Positions 9,688 through 18,460 of a stretch of DNA of 64,000 nt are shown one piece after another (the first letter of the stretch is position 1; the number at the start of each line of letters is the position of its first letter). This DNA comes from Rhizobiales bacterium dw_265. Its GTDB lineage: Bacteria > Pseudomonadota > Alphaproteobacteria > Micropepsales > Micropepsaceae. The position numbers and the translations under genes were made by a program. The stretch is taken from contig JAAVUU010000007.1 in assembly GCA_018449595.1 (NCBI GenBank), positions 124,001 through 188,000 of the forward strand, read 5' to 3'. The notes beneath the pieces are model-generated. The model ran no database searches. It saw only the letters and a list, made by a program, of their open reading frames with translations, and had not been told where the DNA came from.

Positions 9688-10579
9688 CTTTCAATTCCAG
9701 AGCACGGGCATAGATCGCCTTGCGCGAGCCATCGGTCAAAGCCGCCAGCATGTCGGCGGCGGCCTTGACCGGCATGAAGGGCAGCGCCGCCTTCAGCGCG
9801 GCATCCAGCCTGGCGGTGTCGGCTTCGGCCTCGCGCGGCGGGCCCACCAGAAGCGTGACTTCGCCCCTGGGCGCGCCCGCCGTCTCATAATGCGCCGCCA
9901 GCCCCGACAGCATCCCGCGCCGCACCTCTTCATGCAGCTTGGTCAGTTCGCGCGCCATCACCGCCGGCCGGTCGCCCAGAACTTGCGCCATCGCCGCCAG
10001 CGAGTCCGACAGCCGCTGGGCGGATTCAAAGAAGATCAAGGTGGCGCGCACGCCTTTCAATTCTTCCAGCACGGCGGCGCGCTCGCCCGCCCGCGACGGC
10101 AGGAAGCCCGCAAACAGGAAGCGGTCGGACGGCAGCCCGCTGAGGGTCAGTCCCGCCAGCACCGCCGAGGGGCCGGGAATCGCCACCACCGGCATGCCCG
10201 CGGCCACCACCTCGCGCACCAGCTTGTAGCCGGGGTCCGACACCAGCGGCGTGCCGGCATCCGACACCAGCACCACCGCCTCGCCCCGGTTCAGCCGGGC
10301 CAGCAGCCTGGGCCGCATCTGCGGCGCATTATGGTCATTGTAGGGAACCAGCGGCCGCGACACGCCATGGATCGCCAGCAGCTTGGAGGTGACGCGGGTA
10401 TCCTCGGCGGCGATGACGTCGCAGGCCCGCAGCACATCCAGCGCCCGCAGCGAGATGTCGCGGGCATTGCCGATAGGGGTGGCGACCACATACAGGCCCG
10501 CCGCCAGATCGCCACTCTTTTGTGTTTCTTTGGCCTGAGATTTACCCGCAGCATCCAAAGGCTTAAGTTCGCGGCTCAA
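9677..10579 (-). CDS. rsmI: 16S rRNA (cytidine1402-2'-O)-methyltransferase RsmI
   Basis: This SAM-dependent methyltransferase adds the 2'-O-methyl group to C1402 in the ribosomal P site. Tetrapyrrole-methylase family motifs are clear: LYVVATPIGNARDIS, AAEDTRVTSKLL, VSDAGTPLVSDPGY and AIPGPSA. The 300-residue reading starts at a TTG only 11 bp from the divergent lipoprotein ATG. No ATG exists upstream of the conserved domain, so the exact start is uncertain. The first ~25 residues are polar and not conserved. Confidence 0.94.
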   Translation of the reverse strand: MSRELKPLDAAGKSQAKETQKSGDLAAGLYVVATPIGNARDISLRALDVLRACDVIAAEDTRVTSKLLAIHGVSRPLVPYNDHNAPQMRPRLLARLNRGEAVVLVSDAGTPLVSDPGYKLVREVVAAGMPVVAIPGPSAVLAGLTLSGLPSDRFLFAGFLPSRAGERAAVLEELKGVRATLIFFESAQRLSDSLAAMAQVLGDRPAVMARELTKLHEEVRRGMLSGLAAHYETAGAPRGEVTLLVGPPREAEADTARLDAALKAALPFMPVKAAADMLAALTDGSRKAIYARALELKDEG

Positions 10580-10590
10580 AGGGTGATCCG

Positions 10591-11811
10591 ATGCGTCTTG
10601 TTCCTCGCTTTTGTGCCATTGCCGCGGCCGTGGCGATAGCCGCCTGTACCCCCAGGCCGCAAACAGCCCCCCCGGCCCCGCCCATGGCCGTCGTCCCCCA
10701 GGGCCCGGTGGCCGCCAATCCCCTGGATCGTGACCAGCCCAGCTATCTGCGCCTGCCCGGCATTGCGCCCGATGCGGTGCCGGTGCGGGTGGGGGTGATC
10801 CTGCCCTTTTCCAGCAGCAATCCCGGCACCAGGGCGCTGGCGGGCGCGATGATGAAGGCCGCCGAACTGGCGATGTTCGATTCCGGCAACCGCAACGTCA
10901 TCCTGATGACGGCGGATGAGGGCAATGGCGGCCCTGCCGCGGCCAATGCTGCGCAGCAATTGCTGGCCCAGGGGGCCGAAGTCATCGTCGGGCCGCTGTT
11001 CGGGCCGTCGGTGTCGGCGGTCGCCCCCATCGCGCGCGACCGCGCCGTGCCGGTGCTGGCCTTTTCCACCGAGCGCAGCGTGGCGGGCAACGGCGCCTAT
11101 CTGCTCAGTTTCCTGCCGCAGAGCGAGGTCCGCCGGGTGGTGCGCTATGCCGCCGCCAACGGCCATCGCCAGTTCGCTTTGCTGGCGCCCCAGACCGCCT
11201 ATGGCGATGTGGCGCAGGACGCCTTCCGCGCCGCCGTCGCCTCGGTCGAGGGCAATATCGTGGATGTGGAGCGCTTCGCCCCCAATGCCGGGGCGGTGGC
11301 CGCCCCCTCCGCCGCCGTGGCCAAGAGCGGCGCCGATGCGGTGCTGATCGCCCAGGGCGGGGTGATGCTGCGGGCCATCGCGCCGACCCTGTCGCTGGAC
11401 GGCATGAGCCGCGACAAGGTCAAGCTGCTGGGCACCGGCCTGTGGGACGACGATCCGGCGCTGGCGCGCGAGGCGGCGCTGGAAGGCAGCTGGTATGCCG
11501 CGCCCGCCCCCAATGCCGACGCCCAGTTCATCGCCAAGTATCGCGGCACCTTCGGCGTGGCCCCGCCGCAACTGGCGAGCCTGGCCTATGATGCGCTGTC
11601 GCTGGTGGCGCTGCTGGCGCAGGGCCAGCCCTATCACCGCTTCACCCAGGCGGCTCTGATGGACCCCAACGGCTTTGCCGGGGTGAACGGCATCTTCCGC
11701 TTTGACGCCGACAGCACCACGGAGCGCGGGCTGGCGATCCTGGAAATGACCCCCTCAGGCCCCGTGGTGGTCAGTCCGGCGCCGACGACGTTCATAGGGA
11801 AGAATTCTTAG
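10591..11811 (+). CDS. LpoA-like lipoprotein (penicillin-binding protein activator, periplasmic-binding fold)
   Basis: This is a predicted outer-membrane lipoprotein of 406 residues. The lipobox is AIAAC with Cys19, followed by a Pro/Ala linker and a type-1 periplasmic-binding fold starting at VRVGVILPFSS. Later landmarks are EVIVGPLFGPSVSAVAPIA and LASLAYDALSLVALLA. In gammaproteobacteria LpoA activates PBP1A and is encoded divergently from rsmI, as here. This protein lacks the LpoA TPR N-domain, as alphaproteobacterial forms usually do. An amino-acid-binding role cannot be excluded. The RBS AAGGG sits just upstream of the ATG. Confidence 0.8.
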   Translation: MRLVPRFCAIAAAVAIAACTPRPQTAPPAPPMAVVPQGPVAANPLDRDQPSYLRLPGIAPDAVPVRVGVILPFSSSNPGTRALAGAMMKAAELAMFDSGNRNVILMTADEGNGGPAAANAAQQLLAQGAEVIVGPLFGPSVSAVAPIARDRAVPVLAFSTERSVAGNGAYLLSFLPQSEVRRVVRYAAANGHRQFALLAPQTAYGDVAQDAFRAAVASVEGNIVDVERFAPNAGAVAAPSAAVAKSGADAVLIAQGGVMLRAIAPTLSLDGMSRDKVKLLGTGLWDDDPALAREAALEGSWYAAPAPNADAQFIAKYRGTFGVAPPQLASLAYDALSLVALLAQGQPYHRFTQAALMDPNGFAGVNGIFRFDADSTTERGLAILEMTPSGPVVVSPAPTTFIGKNS

Positions 11812-11817
11812 CACCTC

Positions 11818-11956
11818 TGTCATTCCCGGCGAGCGTCACGCGATAGCGTGACGCGAGGGAAGGGAACCCAGGCATTCAACATTTGCGATATGTCTGGAGC
11901 CTGGGTTCCCTTCCCTCGCAACACATCTGCCGATGTGTTGCTCGCCGGGAATGACA
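11818..11956. repeat. TGTCAT-type palindromic intergenic element, copy 2 (four-arm structure)
   Basis: This is a 139-bp perfect example of the family. The outer arms TGTCATTCCCGGCGAGC and GCTCGCCGGGAATGACA pair over 17 bp. A left side hairpin is GCGTCACGC/GCGTGACGC with loop GATA. The 19-bp inner arms (11855-11873 and 11899-11917, GAGGGAAGGGAACCCAGGC and its complement) are exact. A right side hairpin is GCAACACATC/GATGTGTTGC. It fills the gap between the LpoA-like gene and hemW, which are convergent. Confidence 0.85.
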
Positions 11957-11957
11957 A

Positions 11958-13094
11958 TTAGTTCAATAGTTCTTCGATCACGCGGTTGAGCAGCAGGCGT
12001 CCGCTAGGCGTTGCCGTCAGCACATCGTCCTTCAGGGTGAGGAATCCCTGCTGCGCCAACGCGGCGATCTTCACGGCGTCGGGCTTGATGCCCCAGCGGC
12101 GTTCATACGCCGCCAGGTCGAGACCCTCGGCCAGGCGCAGGTTCATCAGCAGGTGTTCGCGCGCGGCGTCCGCGTTCGAGATCGCCGCCGTCTCCGAAAA
12201 ACCATGGCCGTTTTTCATCACCGTGTCGTGCCAGCGTTCCGGCAACCGGATGGCGGCGGTGGCGATGCGCGCGCCCTGGATGCTCAGCCGTCCATGCGCG
12301 CCGGGGCCGGCCCCGGCATAGTCGCCATAGCGCCAATAGACCAGGTTGTGGCGGCTCTCCTGGCCGGGGCGGGCATGGTTGGAAATCTCGTAAGCCGGCA
12401 GGCCCGCCGCTTCGGTCAGTTCCTGCGTGGTTTCGTAAAGACCGGCGGCAAGATCATCGTCGGGAATCTGCAGCCGGCCATCCCGATGCAGCAGGGCATA
12501 GGGCGTCTGCGGCTCGATGGTCAGTTGATAAAGCGACAGATGATCGGTGCCGAAAGCCAGCGCCTGTTTCAACTCGTTGCGCCATTGCGCGTCGGTCTGA
12601 TCCGGGCGGGCATAGATCAGGTCCAGCGAGACGCGATCAAACGTCGCCATCGCCAGTGCGAGCGCCGCCCTGGCTTCGGCGGCATCATGCAGACGGCCCA
12701 GCGCTTTCAGGTCGGCGTCGTTCAGCGCCTGCACCCCCAGCGAGACGCGGTTGACGCCGGCGGCGCGATAATCGGCAAAGCGCGCCGCATCGGCCGATGC
12801 GGGGTTTGCTTCCAGGGTGATTTCAGGATCGTTGGCCATCGGCCACAGCGCGGCGATCTTCTGCAGGATGCGGCCCACTGATTTTCCCGACATCAGGGAC
12901 GGCGTGCCGCCACCGAAGAAGATGGTTTCGACCACGGGCCGCTGCGACTGGCTGTTCGCCACCCATTCCAGTTCGGCAACAATGCCGTCCACCCAGCCAT
13001 CTTCGTCAATCGCGGTGCGGACATGGGAGTTGAAATCGCAATAGGGGCATTTGGCGGCGCAGAAGGGCCAGTGGACGTAGACGGCGAAGCTCAC
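11958..13094 (-). CDS. hemW: HemW family radical SAM protein (heme chaperone; formerly oxygen-independent coproporphyrinogen oxidase-like)
   Basis: This is a radical SAM protein of the HemN/HemW group, about 378 residues. The cluster motif CxxxCxxC is FCAAKCPYCDFNSH near residue 12, with the glycine-rich FFGGGTPSLM, TLEANPAS and SLGVQALND. The N-terminal extension that distinguishes true HemN is absent, so a heme-transfer role is more likely than coproporphyrinogen oxidation. A GTG at 13094 puts the start just before YVHWPFC and is preferred over a TTG at 13112. It is convergent with the LpoA-like gene. Confidence 0.9.
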   Translation of the reverse strand: MSFAVYVHWPFCAAKCPYCDFNSHVRTAIDEDGWVDGIVAELEWVANSQSQRPVVETIFFGGGTPSLMSGKSVGRILQKIAALWPMANDPEITLEANPASADAARFADYRAAGVNRVSLGVQALNDADLKALGRLHDAAEARAALALAMATFDRVSLDLIYARPDQTDAQWRNELKQALAFGTDHLSLYQLTIEPQTPYALLHRDGRLQIPDDDLAAGLYETTQELTEAAGLPAYEISNHARPGQESRHNLVYWRYGDYAGAGPGAHGRLSIQGARIATAAIRLPERWHDTVMKNGHGFSETAAISNADAAREHLLMNLRLAEGLDLAAYERRWGIKPDAVKIAALAQQGFLTLKDDVLTATPSGRLLLNRVIEELLN

Positions 13095-13116
13095 GGCCGT
13101 CCACCGCAGCAATAAT

Positions 13117-13245
13117 TGTCATGGCCCGCAAAAGCGGGCCACCCAGATGACATCCCAAACAGCCGTCCCAGAATGTTCGATATTTCATTCTGAACCGCCG
13201 TGATTCGCTTCACCTGGGTGGCCCGCTCTCCGGCGGGCCATGACA
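13117..13245. repeat. TGTCAT-type palindromic intergenic element, copy 3
   Basis: A 129-bp element lies between hemW and rdgB. It has ends TGTCAT and ATGACA, a left hairpin ATGGCCCGC/GCGGGCCA with an AAAA loop and a right hairpin TGGCCCGC/GCGGGCCA. The inner arms CACCCAG and CTGGGTG enclose a central hairpin AGAATG/CATTCT. It lies in the 5' region of hemW, so here it separates two leftward genes rather than convergent ones. Confidence 0.75.
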
Positions 13246-13262
13246 GGGGGGCGGGACGGCAG

Positions 13263-13876
13263 CTACAGCGACTCATCAAAGATATGGCTGTGCAGCAGCT
13301 TCTCGAAGGCTTTGGCGCGATGGCTCATGGCGTGCTTCGCCGCCGGGTCCATTTCCGCGAAGGTCTGGTCCATGCCGTCGGCGATGAAGATCGGATCGTA
13401 ACCAAAGCCATGATCGCCGCGCGGCGGGAAGGTCAGCGTGCCATGCACTTCGCCGACAAAGGTCTGGCTTTCGCCCGACGGCAGCGCGATGCAGAGCGCA
13501 CAGACAAAATGTGCCTTGCTTGTGGTCAAGCCCTTGTGGCGCAGTTCGTCATGGATGCGGGTGATGGCGATGCGGAAATCCTTGGTCGGCCCCGCCCAGC
13601 GCGCCGAATGGATGCCGGGCGCGCCCTCCAGCGCCTCGACACACAGGCCGGAGTCATCCGACAGCGCCGCATGCTTGCTGGCGACGGCGGCGGCATGCGC
13701 CTTCAGTTCGGCATTGGCGGCGAAGCTGTCGCCGGTCTCGTCCGGTTCGGAAAGGCCCAGGTCGCCGGCACTGACCGGATGGATGCCATGCGGGCCCAGC
13801 AGCGCCCTGATCTCGCGCACCTTGCCCTGGTTGTGGGACGCCACCACCAGGGTCGCACCGCGCGGCAGCCGGATCG

Positions 13877-13880
<4 letters not shown>
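13263..13880 (-). CDS. rdgB: Non-canonical purine NTP pyrophosphatase (RdgB/HAM1)
   Basis: This house-cleaning enzyme hydrolyses dITP, ITP and XTP to the monophosphates, keeping deaminated purines out of DNA. It has 205 residues with the HAM1 landmarks [13 protein letters not shown], the catalytic [24 protein letters not shown] and GFGYDPIF. The GTG start overlaps the rph stop (GTGA), a coupling of rph and rdgB common in proteobacteria. The length is normal. Confidence 0.96.
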
Positions 13881-14590
<710 letters not shown>

Positions 14591-14687
14591 GGAGCCTCAT
14601 ATATGGGTCTGCTAGGTTGGGGCGTTACCTACAGCGCCCCATGCGAGATAAGCAAACGAAACCAGAAATTACAGGATTTCCAATAGC

Positions 14688-15746
14688 TTGAGCCTGGAAC
14701 CGCGACCGCCTTTCGTCATGCCCCAGGGCCTGACCGACCGCCCGCGCGAGGTCTTCCGCCATCTGGTGGAGACTTTCCTGGCCTCGGGCGAGCCGGTGGG
14801 GTCGCGCACCCTGTCCCAGCGCCTGCCGCTTTCCCTGTCGCCGGCCTCCATCCGCAATGTGATGTCCGACCTGGAAGCCATGGGGCTTTTGTATGCCCCG
14901 CACACCTCCGCGGGCCGCGCCCCCACCGAAAAGGGCCTCCGGCTGTTCGTGGACGGGCTTCTTGAAATTGGAGAACTGGCCCCCGATGAAAGGATCGCCA
15001 TCGAGGCGCGCATGTCGGGGTCGGGCCGGGGCATCGAGGATGTGCTGACCCAGGCCACCCAGTCGCTGTCCGGCCTGTCGCGCTGCGCCGGGTTGATGGT
15101 GACGACCAAGGCCGACAGCGCCTTCAAGCATGTCGAATTCGTCGCCGTCGCCCCCGGCAAGGCGCTGGTCATCATGGTCAGCGAGGACGGCCAGGTGGAA
15201 AACCGTGTGATCGACACCCCACCCGGCCTGCCGCCCTCGGCCCTGATCGAGGCCGGCAACTACCTGGGGGCGCGGCTGCGCGGCCGCACCCTGGACATCG
15301 CCCGCGCCGAGATCCTGGCCGACCTGGACGATGAAAAGCTGGAACTGGATACCCTGACCGCCCGGCTGGTGGCCGAGGGGCTGGCGACCCTGGCGGGCCC
15401 CGAAAAGGTGCTGATCGTGCGGGGCACCTCGCATTTGCTGGACGACGCCCGCGCCCAGGACGATATCGAGCGCATCCGCACGCTTTTCGACGACATTGAA
15501 CGCAAAGCGGACCTGATCCGGCTGCTGGAACTGGCGCGGGAAGGCGACGGCGTGCGCATCTTCATCGGCTCGGAAAACCGGCTGTTCTCGCTGTCGGGTT
15601 CCTCGATCGTGGCCGCCCCCTATGCCAATGCCGCCGGAAAAATCGTGGGCGTGATCGGGGTTCTGGGCCCGACCCGGCTGAATTACGGCCGCATCATCCC
15701 CATGGTGGACCATACCGCCAAAGTTATTGGACGACTGCTCGCTTAA
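14688..15746 (+). CDS. hrcA: Heat-inducible transcription repressor HrcA
   Basis: HrcA represses class I heat-shock genes by binding CIRCE operators and needs GroEL to stay active. The 352-residue protein has the winged-helix N-terminus (VGSRTLSQRLPLSLSPASIR), the APHTSAGRAPTEKGLR block and the C-terminal GSENRLFSLSGSSIV and LGPTRLNYGRIIPMV segments. The start is a TTG; an ATG ten codons later is the alternative. No CIRCE palindrome was found in the short rph-hrcA gap. grpE follows 18 bp downstream, the usual hrcA-grpE pairing. Confidence 0.95.
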   Translation: MSLEPRPPFVMPQGLTDRPREVFRHLVETFLASGEPVGSRTLSQRLPLSLSPASIRNVMSDLEAMGLLYAPHTSAGRAPTEKGLRLFVDGLLEIGELAPDERIAIEARMSGSGRGIEDVLTQATQSLSGLSRCAGLMVTTKADSAFKHVEFVAVAPGKALVIMVSEDGQVENRVIDTPPGLPPSALIEAGNYLGARLRGRTLDIARAEILADLDDEKLELDTLTARLVAEGLATLAGPEKVLIVRGTSHLLDDARAQDDIERIRTLFDDIERKADLIRLLELAREGDGVRIFIGSENRLFSLSGSSIVAAPYANAAGKIVGVIGVLGPTRLNYGRIIPMVDHTAKVIGRLLA

Positions 15747-15764
15747 GGTTTAAGGACGCCCCCC

Positions 15765-16349
15765 ATGAACGATACCCCCCCCACTGCCCCCGAAGAATTC
15801 ATGCAACTGCCCGATTCCGAGAATCCCCATGCGGCGGAATTCGCCGTGCTGGAGGCCCTGAAGGCCGAGGTGGAATCGCTCAAGGACCAGCGCCTGCGCG
15901 CCCTGGCCGAAGTCGAGAATATCCGCCGCCGCGCCGACAAGGAAAAGGCCGACGCCAGCCAGTATGCGGTGACCAAATTCGCCCGCGACATGCTGGGCAT
16001 TGCCGACAATTTCGCCCGCGCTTTGGCGGCGGTGCCCGCCGAAGTGCGCGGCACCGCCGATCTGGCGCTGAAGGCGGTGCTGGACGGGGTGGAAGCCACC
16101 GACCGCCAGTTGATCCAGACGCTTGAGCGTTATGGCGTCAAGGCGGTGGACACCGCCGACGGCAAGTTCGATCCCAACCTGCACCAAGCCATCGCGGAGG
16201 TGCCGGGCAATGGCAAGCCGGGCGGCAGCATCGTGGATGTGGTGCAGACCGGCTTCATGATCGGCGACCGGCTGCTGCGGCCCGCGATGGTGACGGTGGC
16301 CCGGAAAGAAACAAGCCAAGAAGCGACAAGCGTAGACACCAAAGTCTGA
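15765..16349 (+). CDS. grpE: Nucleotide exchange factor GrpE
   Basis: GrpE releases ADP from DnaK. The 194-residue protein has an acidic N-terminus, the long helical [20 protein letters not shown] segment that forms the dimer stalk, and the beta-domain signature [34 protein letters not shown]. It follows hrcA closely, and dapB starts 11 bp after it, so hrcA-grpE-dapB may be co-transcribed. dnaK and dnaJ are not in the window. Confidence 0.96.
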   Translation: MNDTPPTAPEEFMQLPDSENPHAAEFAVLEALKAEVESLKDQRLRALAEVENIRRRADKEKADASQYAVTKFARDMLGIADNFARALAAVPAEVRGTADLALKAVLDGVEATDRQLIQTLERYGVKAVDTADGKFDPNLHQAIAEVPGNGKPGGSIVDVVQTGFMIGDRLLRPAMVTVARKETSQEATSVDTKV

Positions 16350-16359
16350 AGGGGGGCCG

Positions 16360-17166
16360 ATGTCTGACCTGAAGATCGTCGTCACCGGCGCCTCCGGCCG
16401 CATGGGCCGCACGCTTATTCGCGAGATCGCGCAGGGCGCGGGGCTGGAGCTTTGCGGCGCGCTGGAGATGGAAGGCCATCCCAACCTGGGTCTCGACAGC
16501 GGCACCCTGGCGGGCATGCAGCCCAATGGCATCAAGCTGACCGCCGATCCCCTGACCTTGCTGGCGCATGCCCAGGCGGTGGTGGATTTCACCACCCCGA
16601 TGGTCTCCACCATGCTGGCGGAACTGGCGGCGCAGGCCCGCATCGTCCATGTCATCGGCACCACCGGCTTTGACGACAAGGCGCAGGCCCGCATCAAGGC
16701 CGCCGCCCGCCATGCCGTGATCGTGAAGTCGGGCAATATGAGCCTGGGGGTGAACCTCTTGGCGGCGCTGGTGGAACGCGCCGCCAAGTCGCTGCCCGAT
16801 TACGATATCGAGGTGCTGGAAATGCACCATCGCAACAAGGTGGATGCGCCCTCGGGCACCGCCTTGCTGCTGGGCGAGGCCGCGGCCAAGGGCCGGGGCA
16901 TCGCGCTGGACAAGCATTGGGTCAAGTCGCGCGACGGCCACAATCTGGGCCCGCGCGCCGATCACAGCATCGGCTTCGCCTCCCTGCGCGGCGGCACGGT
17001 GGTCGGTGAGCATGAGGTGATTTTCGCCGGCATGGGCGAGCGCATCACCCTGTCGCACACCGCCGAGGACCGCACCATCTTCGCCCATGGCGCGCTGACC
17101 GCCGCCAAATGGGGCCATGGAAAAAAGCCGGGGCTGTACGCGATGAAGGATGTGCTGGGGCTTTGA
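16360..17166 (+). CDS. dapB: 4-hydroxy-tetrahydrodipicolinate reductase
   Basis: This is the NAD(P)H-dependent step after DapA in lysine and diaminopimelate synthesis. The Rossmann start [14 protein letters not shown], the DFTTP and GTTGF segments, and the catalytic motif [15 protein letters not shown] with the paired His and Lys are present in a 268-residue protein of normal length. It lies 11 bp after grpE with a good RBS (GGGGGG). Transcription probably ends in the palindromic element directly downstream. Confidence 0.97.
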   Translation: MSDLKIVVTGASGRMGRTLIREIAQGAGLELCGALEMEGHPNLGLDSGTLAGMQPNGIKLTADPLTLLAHAQAVVDFTTPMVSTMLAELAAQARIVHVIGTTGFDDKAQARIKAAARHAVIVKSGNMSLGVNLLAALVERAAKSLPDYDIEVLEMHHRNKVDAPSGTALLLGEAAAKGRGIALDKHWVKSRDGHNLGPRADHSIGFASLRGGTVVGEHEVIFAGMGERITLSHTAEDRTIFAHGALTAAKWGHGKKPGLYAMKDVLGL

Positions 17167-17178
17167 TGCCAGCTACCC

Positions 17179-17334
17179 TGTCATCCCCGGCGAGCATCGC
17201 ATCGCCAGATGCGATGTGAGGGAGCGAATAGCGACAGCGTATGAGCACCCAGGCTTTCGAAATAAACACGGTGTTGACAGCCTGGGTCCCCTTCCCTCGC
17301 GCACCGCTGCGCGGCGCGCTCGCCGGGGATGACA
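17179..17334. repeat. TGTCAT-type palindromic intergenic element, copy 4 (four-arm structure)
   Basis: This 156-bp element has perfect 17-bp outer arms TGTCATCCCCGGCGAGC and GCTCGCCGGGGATGACA. The left hairpin is CATCGCATC/GATGCGATG with loop GCCA. The inner arms are ACCCAGGCT and AGCCTGGGT, with GAGGGA and TCCCTC beyond them, and a GC-only right hairpin follows. Compared with copy 2 the side hairpins differ in sequence but remain paired. The right arm supplies an in-frame ATG for nth, which is probably not its real start. Confidence 0.85.
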
Positions 17335-17337
17335 GTA

Positions 17338-18033
17338 ATGCCTAAGCCCTTCTCAAAGGCCGAAGTCGCAGACTTCTTCGCGCGGTTGAAGAAGATCGAC
17401 CCGGAACCCAAGACCGAGCTTCACTACGTCAATCCCTATACCCTGCTGGTGGCGGTGGCGCTGTCGGCCCAGGCCACCGACAAGGGCGTCAACAAGGCGA
17501 CCGCGCCGCTGTTCAAGACGGTGAAGACGCCGGAGCAGATGCTGGCGCTGGGCGAAGCGGGTTTGACCGAATACATCAAGACCATCGGGCTTTATCGCGG
17601 CAAGGCGAAGAATGTCATCGCGGCGGCGAGGATGCTGGTCGAAAAACATGGCGGCCAGGTGCCCAAGGATCGCGCCGCGCTGGAAGAACTGCCCGGCGTG
17701 GGGCGCAAGACCGCCAATGTGGTGCTGAATGTGGCGTTCGGCGAACCCACCATCGCGGTGGACACGCACATTTTCCGCGTCAGCAATCGCACGGGCCTGG
17801 CGCCGGGCAAGGATGTGCTGGCGGTGGAGTTGAAGCTGGAACAGGTGGTGCCGGACGCCTACAAGCTGCATGCCCATCACTGGCTGATCCTGCACGGCCG
17901 CTATACCTGCGTGGCGCGCAAGCCTTTGTGCCCGACCTGCGTCGAGCGCGACCTCTGCCGCTTCACGGACAAGACAAAAGAACTTACGGCGGAAAAGCCG
18001 CGTCTGAAGACGGCGTCACGCGCAAAGCGGTAA
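17338..18033 (+). CDS. nth: Endonuclease III (DNA glycosylase/AP lyase)
   Basis: This is a base-excision repair glycosylase for oxidised pyrimidines with AP-lyase activity. The helix-hairpin-helix LPGVGRKTANVV carries the catalytic Lys (about residue 124), and AVDTHIFRVSNR carries the catalytic Asp (about 142). The C-terminal [4Fe-4S] ligands have C-x6-C-x2-C-x5-C spacing (CVARKPLCPTCVERDLC). I chose the ATG at 17338 because the ATG at 17329 lies inside the repeat arm. The last 50 bp overlap a convergent lipoprotein gene. Confidence 0.96.
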   Translation: MPKPFSKAEVADFFARLKKIDPEPKTELHYVNPYTLLVAVALSAQATDKGVNKATAPLFKTVKTPEQMLALGEAGLTEYIKTIGLYRGKAKNVIAAARMLVEKHGGQVPKDRAALEELPGVGRKTANVVLNVAFGEPTIAVDTHIFRVSNRTGLAPGKDVLAVELKLEQVVPDAYKLHAHHWLILHGRYTCVARKPLCPTCVERDLCRFTDKTKELTAEKPRLKTASRAKR

Positions 18034-18361
18034 GACACGCCGAATCCGCCGCCGCATTCACGCCATGCGGCAAGGTCTCGACATGGCGCACTGCCAACGG
18101 CGCACCATAGAGGAAAAAGAAGGCCCGGCAGGCTTGCCCGTCATAGCGCCACATCTCGGTGGTGCCGTCATGGCGCACAAAAGCGGGACGGCCGAAAGCC
18201 GTCTGCAGCCCGGCCGAAGCCATGTCGAGATATTGGCTGGGCTCGCCGCGCGGCGGGGCGGCGGGAATGGCGGTGCCGGGCGCGGACGGCGGCGGCGGCG
18301 CCTTGGCGGCGCAGCCCGCCGCCAGCAGCGCGATCGTCAGGACGGAGAGGCGGCGGATCAT
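17984..18361 (-). CDS. Small lipoprotein of unknown function
   Basis: This is a 125-residue protein with a clear lipoprotein signal peptide: MIRR, a hydrophobic core, and lipobox LLAAGC with Cys17. A Pro/Ala-rich linker follows, then a domain with QYLDMASAGLQTAFGRPAF and MWRYDGQACRAFFFLYG, which resembles small periplasmic lipoproteins seen in alphaproteobacteria. The two later cysteines could form a disulfide. I do not recognise a function. Its 3' end overlaps the nth 3' end by 50 bp on the opposite strand. It is divergent from the adenosine-kinase-like gene. Longer readings upstream are antisense to that gene and are rejected. Confidence 0.75.
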   Translation of the reverse strand: MIRRLSVLTIALLAAGCAAKAPPPPSAPGTAIPAAPPRGEPSQYLDMASAGLQTAFGRPAFVRHDGTTEMWRYDGQACRAFFFLYGAPLAVRHVETLPHGVNAAADSACLTALRVTPSSDAAFPP

Positions 18362-18460
18362 GGCCGCCTTCTGCACCAGCGACTCGCAGTGGGCAAGCGA
18401 AATACTTGCGCGAACCTTCGCTCCTCTGGTAGCGAGGCGGCGCTTTCCTTCGAGGGTTAC

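Noticed and set aside
14591..14687. CIRCE operator before hrcA
   Set aside because: No TTAGCACTC-N9-GAGTGCTAA-like dyad is present in the short gap.
18065..18460. N-terminal extension of the PfkB kinase
   Set aside because: The extra residues are antisense to the lipoprotein gene and lack family similarity; an ATG with GAGGG fits at 18461.
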